Source of the DNA: CBDCUQ01 sp965222835
GTDB lineage: Bacteria > Pseudomonadota > Alphaproteobacteria > Rhizobiales > Hyphomicrobiaceae
DNA: 64,000 nt
Direction of reading: 5' to 3'
Assembly (NCBI GenBank): GCA_965222835.1
Contig: CBDCUQ010000004.1
Span: 1,240,001 to 1,304,000 of the forward strand
Made by a program: the position numbers and the translations under genes. Positions 41,579-48,506 of this stretch are shown here, in pieces. The notes beneath the pieces were generated by a model. That model saw only the letters and a program-made list of their open reading frames with translations, made no database searches and was not told where the DNA came from. Each line of letters opens with the position of its first letter. Within the stretch, counting starts at the first letter, position 1.

Positions 41579-41724
41579 GTGATCTTCTCCTGCGCGGTCG
41601 TGCTGAGATATGCGCGCGGGCCGCCTATTGGAAGACTGAAATGCCGAGATTACAGGACATCGGGTCGGGCGGGCAAACGCCGTATGCGGGATGCGCACAT
41701 TTGCGTTGCTGCTTCAGCCGGAGG

Positions 41725-42024
41725 CTATGGCCTATTGAAATCACGAAGATAAATCTGATCCTCAGGCCGCGCAAAGCCGAGAATGTCGCGCGCGAGCTCG
41801 TCGACAAAATCCGGATCGGGCTTATCGGAGGAGAGCAGCGCCACGTCGCGCTCTAGCTTGGTGCGCACGGCTTCGAGGCTTCTGATCTCAAAGTCCAGCA
41901 ATTGGGACCTCTCCACCAGACGATTGTGCACCTCGAAGCCGTGACGCCCATACATTGCGTGATAAGCGAAGTAGGCCGTCACTGCGATGCAGCCAAGCAA
42001 AACTGGGAGCTGCCGGAGCCTCAT
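41725..42024 (-). CDS. ftsB: Septum formation initiator family protein (FtsB-like)
   Basis: Bitopic division protein of 99 residues. An N-terminal membrane segment (LPVLLGCIAVTAYFAYHAMY) is followed by a periplasmic coiled coil (HNRLVERSQLLDFEIRSLEA, RTKLERDVALL) and the conserved LARDILGFARPEDQIYL end. It would join FtsL and FtsQ at the septum. The ATG at 42024 is used; a GTG at 42054 would add 10 residues. Placement between eno and pdhA is the normal alphaproteobacterial order. Confidence 0.9.
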   Translation of the reverse strand: MRLRQLPVLLGCIAVTAYFAYHAMYGRHGFEVHNRLVERSQLLDFEIRSLEAVRTKLERDVALLSSDKPDPDFVDELARDILGFARPEDQIYLRDFNRP

Positions 42025-42261
42025 ACGCCGATCATGAATGGTAGTACGCAGCACAGTCTTTTTTGTTCGACGATACGCGATATGAAACCGGGAACCTGGT
42101 CAGGCTAAGCCAGCGGCGGTTAAAGGCGCGTAAAATGCTGTTAGAAAATCTATCGTTCGCCCGTTGAAAATTGATTAAACCAAAGGCTGTGCATGCCTAG
42201 TTATACAATTCAAAATAGTGTGTCAAAGGCCTAAAAGGAGACCTTCACCGCACCTTTGGTG

Positions 42262-43548
42262 TCAGGTGGACGGGCCGCGCAGGATGGACTTGCCTGCGTA
42301 GCGTGCCACGGGACCCAACTCGCCCTCGATACGGATCAGCTGGTTGTACTTGGCTAGGCGGTCGGAGCGGCAAAGCGATCCGGTCTTGATCTGTCCGCAG
42401 TTGGTGGCGACTGCGAGATCGGCAATGGTCGCGTCCTCCGTCTCGCCGGAGCGGTGGGACATCACCGCCGTGTAGCCCGCATGCTGCGCCATATTGACGG
42501 CATCAAGCGTTTCCGTGAGTGAGCCGATCTGGTTGACCTTGACGAGGATGGAGTTGGCTACGCCGCCTTTAATCCCTTCGGCGAGACGCTCGGTGTTGGT
42601 GACAAAGAGATCGTCGCCGACGAGCTGGCAGCGATCACCAATGAGATCTGTGAGGGCCTTCCAGCCGGCCCAATCGTCTTCGGCGCAACCGTCCTCAATG
42701 GATATGATCGGGAAGCGATTGACGAGATCCTCAAGATAGCGGGCCATGCCATCGCTATCGAGCACCTTTCCTTCGCCTTCTATGTTGTATTTGCCGTCCT
42801 TGTAGAATTCGGTCGATGCACAATCGAGCGCCAGCATCACCTCATCGCCCGGCTTGTAGTCGGCCTTTTCGATGGATCGCATGATAAAGGTGAGCGCTTC
42901 ATCGGCACTTTTAAGGTTTGGTGCAAAACCGCCTTCGTCGCCGATTGCTGTGTTATGGCCGGCGTCCTTCAACCCTTTTTTCAGCGTGTGGAAGATTTCC
43001 GCGCCCATGCGCACGGCGTCGGCGCCGGTTGCGGCGCTCACTGGCATGATCATGAACTCTTGAATGTCGATCGGATTATCGGCATGCGCGCCGCCGTTGA
43101 TGATGTTCATCATGGGAACGGGCAGCACATGTGCGCTGGTGCCGCCAACGTATCGGTAGAGCGGCAGGCCGCTGGATTGCGCGGCTGCTTTGGCGACGGC
43201 CATCGACACTCCAAGTATGGCATTGGCGCCAAGGCGGGCCTTGTTCTTGCTACCGTCGAGCTTGATCATCGCCGCATCGATGGCACGCTGATCTTCGGCG
43301 TCCATACCGGCCAGGGCTTCGAAGATTTCGCCGTTGACAGCTGACACGGCCTTGGTGACGCCTTTCCCGAGATAACGGTTGGCGTCGCCGTCCCGTAGCT
43401 CGTTGGCTTCATGGGCCCCGGTTGAGGCGCCCGACGGAACCGCGGCCCGGCCCATGGCGCCATCCTCAAGGGTCACGTCCACCTCGACGGTCGGGTTGCC
43501 GCGGCTGTCCAGTATTTCGCGGCCAAGGATATCGACGATGGCGGTCAT
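42262..43548 (-). CDS. eno: Enolase
   Basis: Glycolytic enzyme converting 2-phosphoglycerate to phosphoenolpyruvate. Full-length at 428 residues. It starts TAIVDILGREILDSRGNPTV and holds the N-terminal SGASTGAHEANELRDGD loop, the metal-site residues in MLALDCASTEFYKDG and SIEDGCAEDDWAGWKALTDL, and VMSHRSGETEDATIADLAVA. AGGAA precedes the ATG at 43548. The frame continues upstream to 43626 but is not conserved. Eno is the first gene of the eno-ftsB-pdhA-pdhB block. Positions 42025-42261 between eno and ftsB are AT-rich and include a weak hairpin; no gene is seen. Confidence 0.98.
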   Translation of the reverse strand: MTAIVDILGREILDSRGNPTVEVDVTLEDGAMGRAAVPSGASTGAHEANELRDGDANRYLGKGVTKAVSAVNGEIFEALAGMDAEDQRAIDAAMIKLDGSKNKARLGANAILGVSMAVAKAAAQSSGLPLYRYVGGTSAHVLPVPMMNIINGGAHADNPIDIQEFMIMPVSAATGADAVRMGAEIFHTLKKGLKDAGHNTAIGDEGGFAPNLKSADEALTFIMRSIEKADYKPGDEVMLALDCASTEFYKDGKYNIEGEGKVLDSDGMARYLEDLVNRFPIISIEDGCAEDDWAGWKALTDLIGDRCQLVGDDLFVTNTERLAEGIKGGVANSILVKVNQIGSLTETLDAVNMAQHAGYTAVMSHRSGETEDATIADLAVATNCGQIKTGSLCRSDRLAKYNQLIRIEGELGPVARYAGKSILRGPST

Positions 43549-43799
43549 GAGCTCATTCCTCGGGTCAGGGCCGCTTGCGGTGGGCCGCGGCGTCGTTTTG
43601 GTTTGCGGCCTTTTAGACGGGTTCACCCCGCGCGAGAAGACCCTATGGGGTAGGCCGCGACGACCCGTTCGGACTTCGTCCCGAGGTTTCGTGGGGTTAA
43701 TGGAGCGGCCGCCTCCGCCGATGGAGTATCAGTTGTCTTGACGGTATCGGCGCCGAAACGCTTAATCCTAAGCCCGTCGATCACCGGAGTCTTTGGCGC

Positions 43800-44510
43800 T
43801 TGGCAACCGGAGCTGCACTCGTCCTTTTCTCAGGGGGGCAGGATTCAACCGTGTGCCTTGCGTGGGCGCTTGCCCGATACGCACGGGTGGAAACTGTGGG
43901 CTTCCGTTACGGCCAAAGACACGCCGTCGAGCTCAAGCAACGTGAAATCATCCTATACGAAATGCGTTCTCAAAGCGCCTTTCAAGCCAAGTTGGGCCCC
44001 GATACGCTTCTCGACCTTCCTGCGCTCGCGGCGGTGAGCGAGACGGCGCTGACGCGGGAGACCGAGATCAAATTTGCCGATGATGGTTTACCAACGACCT
44101 TCGTTCCGGGACGCAACCTCCTGTTTCTGACTTATGCGGCGGCGCTTGCCTATCGCCGCGGTCTCGGCACGCTTGTCGGCGGTATGTGTGAAACCGATTT
44201 CTCCGGCTATCCGGATTGTCGGCGCGCGACCATTGACGCTCTCCAAGGGGCCATCTCGCTTGGCATGGATCGCCCGATATGCATCGAGACGCCGCTCATG
44301 CAGATCGACAAGGCGGGCACGTGGTCCATGGCTCAGGACCTTGGCGGCGACGCGCTTGTCCAACTCATCGTCGAGCACGCGCACACGTGTTATCTGGGCG
44401 ACCGGAGCATTCGTCACGACTGGGGGTATGGTTGCGGGACATGTCCAGCGTGTCAGCTTCGCGCGAAGGGTTGGGAGAAATGGAACAAGGCGAGAGGCAG
44501 CAGGAAGTAG
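43800..44510 (+). CDS. queC: 7-cyano-7-deazaguanine synthase
   Basis: ATP-dependent enzyme that turns CDG into preQ0, a step of queuosine tRNA modification. The 236 residues have the PP-loop LVLFSGGQDSTVCLAWAL and the C-terminal zinc motif YGCGTCPACQLRAKGW. The segment TFVPGRNLLFLTYAAALAYR is family-typical. The start is TTG at 43800, since no ATG or GTG gives the known N-terminus. It is the first gene of a queuosine cluster, but the next gene (a transporter) is on the opposite strand, so queC is separate from queE-queD-queF. I see no preQ1 riboswitch upstream. Confidence 0.94.
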   Translation: MATGAALVLFSGGQDSTVCLAWALARYARVETVGFRYGQRHAVELKQREIILYEMRSQSAFQAKLGPDTLLDLPALAAVSETALTRETEIKFADDGLPTTFVPGRNLLFLTYAAALAYRRGLGTLVGGMCETDFSGYPDCRRATIDALQGAISLGMDRPICIETPLMQIDKAGTWSMAQDLGGDALVQLIVEHAHTCYLGDRSIRHDWGYGCGTCPACQLRAKGWEKWNKARGSRK

Positions 44511-44538
44511 AGGTCGAAGGGGCGTCATCTATTGTCTG

Positions 44539-45249
44539 TTAGCCGCTGCCCACATGAAATGGATTGAAGTCTGTCTCCCGGTCGAAATAGTCCTCGTGCT
44601 CGGCTTTCTTCAGGACGTGCACAATTCGGGTCGTAACCGGCAGGAAGCAGATTTCGACCAGCGTCTTGGCGACGAACTGGGATACGACGAGGGTCATTAT
44701 GAGTTCGTTGGGCATGATACCTGAATTCCAAAACGCCAACGGGTAGAAGATCCCGCTGTCAACCGCCTCCCCGGCGATCGTCGAGGCGACGAAGCGCGTG
44801 CGCATAAAGCGGCCTTCGTGGGCGACTTTCATTTTGGCAAGCACATATGAATTGACGAATTCACCGCAGAAATAGGCGATCATGGAGGCGCCGGCGATGC
44901 GCCATGTGCTCCCGAAGGCGATTTCGTAAATGCGCTGGTTGGGCCATTCGGGTGCGGGCGGCAAGGAGACAATCACGGCGGCCATAAGTGACGCGAAGAC
45001 GAGCGCTGCGAATCCGGCCCAGATCACGCGGCGTGCACGTGAATAGCCATAGACCTCGGTCAGGATGTCGCCGAAAATATAGGATATCGGGAAGAAGAGA
45101 ACGCCGGCGCCAAAGGTAACGGTGCCGAGCAATGGAAGGTTAAGCGTCGCAGCCTTCGCCGGCCCGATCAGATTGGAGCAGACCAGCACCACCACAAATG
45201 CAACCATCACGACATCAAAGTAACGATAGGTGCGTTTCTGTGTGGCCAT
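44539..45249 (-). CDS. Queuosine precursor transporter (YhhQ/COG1738 family)
   Basis: Inner-membrane protein of 236 residues for uptake of preQ0/preQ1. It has about six membrane helices (YFDVVMVAFVVVLVCSNLIG, VLFFPISYIFGDILTEVYGY, VIWAGFAALVFASLMAAVIV). The signature FFPISYIFGDILTEVYGYSRARR identifies the YhhQ family when read in two overlapping parts. The gene lies between queC and queE, which supports the substrate. The ATG at 45249 fits the family start. It is convergent with queC (28 bp between the ends) and divergent from queE. A cell with both synthesis and uptake can scavenge precursor. Confidence 0.9.
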   Translation of the reverse strand: MATQKRTYRYFDVVMVAFVVVLVCSNLIGPAKAATLNLPLLGTVTFGAGVLFFPISYIFGDILTEVYGYSRARRVIWAGFAALVFASLMAAVIVSLPPAPEWPNQRIYEIAFGSTWRIAGASMIAYFCGEFVNSYVLAKMKVAHEGRFMRTRFVASTIAGEAVDSGIFYPLAFWNSGIMPNELIMTLVVSQFVAKTLVEICFLPVTTRIVHVLKKAEHEDYFDRETDFNPFHVGSG

Positions 45250-45400
45250 CGGAGGGGTCTCTGCTTGAAGCAACCAGGTGTTCGGCGCTAGGGATGGGGT
45301 GCGCCATTGTCCAGACCCCTTGGTCAACGCAATGGAACGTAGATGATCGACCGGTCTGGTCTTTGTCACTACGCCATGATGTAACTTAGTTCACCACGCC

Positions 45401-46030
45401 ATGTATGCCGTCAAAGAAATTTTCTACACGCTGCAAGGAGAGGGCGCGAATGCGGGGCGGCCTGCGGTTTTCTGCCGTTTCGCCGGCTGCAATCTCTGGT
45501 CGGGCCGGGAGGAAGATCGCGCCGAGGCGGAGTGCTCGTTCTGCGACACAGACTTTGTCGGAACCGATGGTGACGGCGGCGGGCAATTCGAAACTGCGGA
45601 CGCATTGGCATCGCGCGTGCTCGCGCATTGGGGTGGCACCGACGAGCGCCGCTTTGTCGTGCTGACCGGAGGCGAGCCGATGCTGCAGGTCGATCGGGCT
45701 CTGATTGACGCTCTGCACGACAAGGGTTTCGAGATCGCGCTCGAGACCAACGGCACCTGCCCCGTTCCTGAAGACATCGACTGGATCTGCGTTAGTCCAA
45801 AAGCCGGCACCAAACTGCTGCAATGGTCGGGAGACGAACTGAAACTGGTTTATCCGCAACCGGAGCTAATGCCGGAGGTCACGGATGGGCTCGACTTTAA
45901 TTTTCGCTACTTGCAGCCGATGGACGGCCCGGACAAGGACAAGAATACGGCGCTGGCCGTGGCCTACTGCTTGGCGCATCCTCACTGGCGCCTTTCCCTG
46001 CAGACCCACAAAATCCTAGGTATCCCCTAG
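45401..46030 (+). CDS. queE: 7-carboxy-7-deazaguanine synthase
   Basis: Radical SAM enzyme converting carboxytetrahydropterin to CDG. Of 209 residues, the N-terminus AVKEIFYTLQGEGANAGRPA and the variant cluster motif CNLWSGREEDRAEAECSFCD (CX14CX2C) identify the alphaproteobacterial QueE form. The segments FVVLTGGEPMLQVDRALIDA and LETNGTCPVP contribute to SAM and substrate binding. It is the first gene of the queE-queD-queF run, with 93 bp to queD. The ATG at 45401 has no strong ribosome-binding site. Confidence 0.94.
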   Translation: MYAVKEIFYTLQGEGANAGRPAVFCRFAGCNLWSGREEDRAEAECSFCDTDFVGTDGDGGGQFETADALASRVLAHWGGTDERRFVVLTGGEPMLQVDRALIDALHDKGFEIALETNGTCPVPEDIDWICVSPKAGTKLLQWSGDELKLVYPQPELMPEVTDGLDFNFRYLQPMDGPDKDKNTALAVAYCLAHPHWRLSLQTHKILGIP

Positions 46031-46123
46031 CGCCATTGCGCGCGTCAACGCTCAAGACAGGCGCGCCAATGGGCCACGTGCACATGCCTGTTGCCTCAAA
46101 CCCATCAAATCCCGTATTGCAGC

Positions 46124-46513
46124 ATGATGCGCATCTACAAAGACTTTCTGTTTGAAGCCGCGCACTTCCTTCCAAGTGCACCTCCGGGGCACCCAAACTC
46201 CCGGGTGCACGGACATTCGTTTCGTGCGCGGGTCTCGATTGAGGGCGAGCCGGATCCCGAGACCGGGCTCATTATGCATCTTGACGATCTCGCGGCGGCC
46301 ATGGAAGAGGCGCGCGAGGCTCTCGATCATCGGATGCTCAATGACGTCGAAGGCCTGTCGACGCCGAGCCTCGAACGTATTTCGATTTGGCTGTGGAACC
46401 GGTTGTCGAACAAGGTGCCGGGGCTGGTTGAGATTCAAGTGGTCCGCGACAGCTGCCACGAAGGCTGCATCTATACCGGACCCCAGCGGCCTTCACGTGC
46501 GGCAGCGGAGTAA
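46124..46513 (+). CDS. queD: 6-carboxytetrahydropterin synthase, variant lacking the catalytic Cys
   Basis: The 129-residue T-fold enzyme makes CPH4 from dihydroneopterin triphosphate. Zinc His residues are visible (FEAAHFL and VHGHSF), as are the Asp-His pair (LDHRMLN) and the C-terminal Glu region (SCHEGCIYTG). The usual catalytic Cys precedes the HGH motif (HKCGRLHGH in Escherichia coli). Here the residues are HPNSRVHGH, with Asn, read directly from codons CAC CCA AAC TCC CGG. Activity may use another residue or differ. It lies in the queE-queD-queF run, with queF starting 5 bp after its stop. The start at 46124 precedes a second ATG. Confidence 0.88.
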   Translation: MMRIYKDFLFEAAHFLPSAPPGHPNSRVHGHSFRARVSIEGEPDPETGLIMHLDDLAAAMEEAREALDHRMLNDVEGLSTPSLERISIWLWNRLSNKVPGLVEIQVVRDSCHEGCIYTGPQRPSRAAAE

Positions 46514-46518
46514 GACCC

Positions 46519-46980
46519 ATGGGCCGCAAAGTACCTGGCGTCAGTTTGCTTGGTGGGGCTGCGGAGGTTCCTGAAAGTCCCGAGAAAGCGGTTTTGGAGC
46601 GCGTTGCTAATCCACACGCAGACACGCATTACCTCGCCCGGTTTACGGCTCCTGAGTTCACGTCGTTGTGCCCTGTCACCGGGCAGCCGGACTTTGCGCA
46701 TCTGGTGATCGATTATGTTCCGGACGCCTGGATCGTGGAGAGCAAATCACTGAAATTCTACTTGGCCTCATTCCGTAACCACGGCGCGTTTCATGAAGAT
46801 TGTACGCTCGCTATTGGGAAGCGGCTGTTCGCACTGCTTGAGCCGCACTATCTGCGCATCGGCGGCTACTGGTATCCGCGCGGCGGTATTCCCATCGATG
46901 TCTTCTGGCAGAAGGGAACGTGTCCGAAGGACGTCTGGCTTCCCGATCAGGGGGTCGCTCCGTATCGAGGCCGAGGTTAG
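46519..46980 (+). CDS. queF: NADPH-dependent 7-cyano-7-deazaguanine reductase (preQ0 reductase)
   Basis: Short unimodular QueF of 153 residues, reducing the nitrile of preQ0 to the aminomethyl of preQ1. The catalytic Cys is in EFTSLCPVTGQPDFAH and the NADPH motif ESKSLKFYLASFRNHGAFHE is intact. The start, ATG at 46519, is 5 bp from the queD stop, so the genes are co-translated. Together with queC, queE and queD it completes the preQ1 branch except for GTP cyclohydrolase I (folE), which is not in the window. Confidence 0.95.
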   Translation: MGRKVPGVSLLGGAAEVPESPEKAVLERVANPHADTHYLARFTAPEFTSLCPVTGQPDFAHLVIDYVPDAWIVESKSLKFYLASFRNHGAFHEDCTLAIGKRLFALLEPHYLRIGGYWYPRGGIPIDVFWQKGTCPKDVWLPDQGVAPYRGRG

Positions 46981-47076
46981 TCGTCCTCATCCGCCTCAAC
47001 CCAAATTAGGGTTCGTTGCGAAAACTTGGGCCGGCGCGACACGCGAGCCGCCGCCGGCCTCAATTCTTCGTATGCT

Positions 47077-47691
47077 TTAGCCCTTGCCCGGACATTGCGT
47101 GTCGCAGGGCACCTCCTTGCGCTCATCGACAGAACCGCGAACGGGTGACATGGTCTCGCGGAAGCATTTGCCGCCTTCTTTGACAACCCGAATTAGCTCT
47201 TGCGGGCTGATCAGCGATTGGCACACAACCTCAAATTTGCCTTGCGCAAGTTGAACGGGCTTCGACATGCCCTCTGCGCGGGCAACGCTAAACAGCAGGT
47301 CCAAGACGTTATCGCTCTTGGGTTGCTCGCCGGGTTTGTGCAAATCGTTGTAGGCGATCCACTGGTAGGCAAACTTTCCGTCGGGCGAGGAAATCTTGAG
47401 CGAGATGTCCCCCGATTTTGGACAAGCGCCGGCGTCGATGGTGATGCCTTGTGCTGTCGACAGCGGTTGGTAGTCGATCTTGCAGTCGAGGTTGTTCACC
47501 AGAAGATCGTACTGTTCGAGGCGTTCAGACACTTGACTGAAGGGCACGCCGAACTTGTACGCGTGGTAGGCTGTGATTGCGGTCGGGATGGCGCCCAGGA
47601 TGGTGACAATCAAAGCCCCGAACTTGACGATCGGAAAGAAACGCCGAAGTGCTGCGGGCTCGCCACCTGCGGCTCCAGATTGGGACGTCAT
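47077..47691 (-). CDS. Membrane-anchored hypothetical protein
   Basis: This 204-residue protein has one N-terminal membrane segment (FGALIVTILGAIPTAITAYH) and a large domain with paired cysteines (NNLDCKIDYQ, DAGACPKSGD, FEVVCQSLI, GGKCFRETM, PCDTQCPG). That suggests an exported, disulfide-bonded C-terminal part. The start at 47691 has GAGGAGG upstream, the best ribosome-binding site in the frame. Two LexA-type boxes lie about 95-130 bp upstream, so DNA damage could induce this gene if its promoter is there. Its family is unknown. It is convergent with queF. Confidence 0.65.
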   Translation of the reverse strand: MTSQSGAAGGEPAALRRFFPIVKFGALIVTILGAIPTAITAYHAYKFGVPFSQVSERLEQYDLLVNNLDCKIDYQPLSTAQGITIDAGACPKSGDISLKISSPDGKFAYQWIAYNDLHKPGEQPKSDNVLDLLFSVARAEGMSKPVQLAQGKFEVVCQSLISPQELIRVVKEGGKCFRETMSPVRGSVDERKEVPCDTQCPGKG

Positions 47692-47784
47692 GAGATGCGC
47701 CTCCTCATAGGTCAATGTACTCATAGCGGATTGTCTTTCGGCTGGTAGGACATACGTCGCGCGCGAAAGAGACACAAGCCGCTT

Positions 47785-47819
47785 GAACTGGTCTCGAACG
47801 GCAGGTTCATGTGCCGTTC
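47785..47819. promoter_or_regulatory. Two back-to-back LexA-type boxes
   Basis: GAAC-N7-GAAC (47785-47799) and GTTC-N7-GTTC (47805-47819) sit 5 bp apart. Both match the alphaproteobacterial SOS box, the second being the same direct repeat on the other strand. Two perfect half-site pairs within 35 bp are unlikely by chance. The site lies between the gene at 47077-47691 and the small ORF at 47832-47966, so it may serve either or both. Confidence 0.75.
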
Positions 47820-47831
47820 AGGAGACGTGCC

Positions 47832-47966
47832 ATGTCGTCAGAGGTTTGTCAGCAGGAGAAGAGCGCCGCCGTTGTTGCCTCGCGGTGCAGCATTCGAACG
47901 ATGTTGCACGCAGGCCCCACACACGCGTTTGATTCTGAAGGCGGCTTTCGGCCACGACTGCTCTAA
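47832..47966 (+). CDS. 44-codon ORF directly downstream of LexA boxes
   Basis: The ATG at 47832 has AGGAG (47820-47824) seven bases upstream, immediately after the second LexA box. The 44-residue product starts MSSEVCQQEKSAAVVASRCS and has three or four charged residues and two Cys near its start. It has no membrane segment, so it does not look like the small membrane toxins TisB or SidA. A terminator-like hairpin follows at 47998-48034, making a compact unit. Coding status is uncertain because no homologue is known to me. Confidence 0.45.
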   Translation: MSSEVCQQEKSAAVVASRCSIRTMLHAGPTHAFDSEGGFRPRLL

Positions 47967-47997
47967 ATACATGATGCTGAAGGCACCAAAAAAGTAT

Positions 47998-48034
47998 GAG
48001 CCCCACCGGCAGCCGTCAGCTCCGCGTGGGGCTC
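47998..48034 (+). terminator. Terminator-like hairpin after the 44-codon ORF
   Basis: GAGCCCCAC (47998-48006) pairs fully with GTGGGGCTC (48026-48034), enclosing a 19-base loop, and is followed by TTGTCTT. The stem is strong and the T-tract moderate. It would end the small LexA-boxed transcript before the uvrA region. Confidence 0.55.
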
Positions 48035-48074
48035 TTGTCTTCCATGACCTGCCCAGCTGAGCCGGGCTTATAAG

Positions 48075-48112
48075 GCGAGGCTCTGTGCTCCGGGTCCGGA
48101 GCGCGCCCTCGC
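48075..48112. other. Nested stable hairpin in the uvrA upstream region
   Basis: Outer arms GCGAGG (48075-48080) and CCTCGC (48107-48112) enclose inner arms GCTCCGG and CCGGAGC separated by GT. It could be a structured RNA element or a second terminator. The rest of 48035-48506 shows no gene; the uvrA promoter must lie there. Confidence 0.4.
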
Positions 48113-48506
48113 ATGAGGTTCTACAGATTTTTGTCAGATGAACCGGCGCGGATTAGCGTGATCAATCTGCTGCAGCCAGCTTCCCGTGCCGTGACCCCGC
48201 GTTATGGCGAGGTCCAAATAGACTACCAGGTGGTGTCATGCCTCCTCCATTCGCTGTTGCTCCGGCGTGCAGCCGTCCTCACAACCGGCGGTGCTGTCGG
48301 GGGGTGGATGTACCCGCGCCTGCTGCGCTCAGGGGCAGCGTAAGGTCTTGCGGGCCACGCACACACGATGGCAGCGACGGCCGTCACACCTTGTATTCTG
48401 AACCGTTATGTCGCGCTGTCAAGAGGCGTGGTGTGCATATGCTCAGGGCTTATGATTTGTCGCATCGCATTGCCCACCGCCCTCACCTCCGCTAGACCTT
48501 CGCGCC

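Noticed and set aside
43549..43799. preQ1 riboswitch ahead of queC
   Set aside because: No short hairpin with the adenine-rich tail typical of preQ1-I was found; the region is simply the eno/queC divergent spacer.
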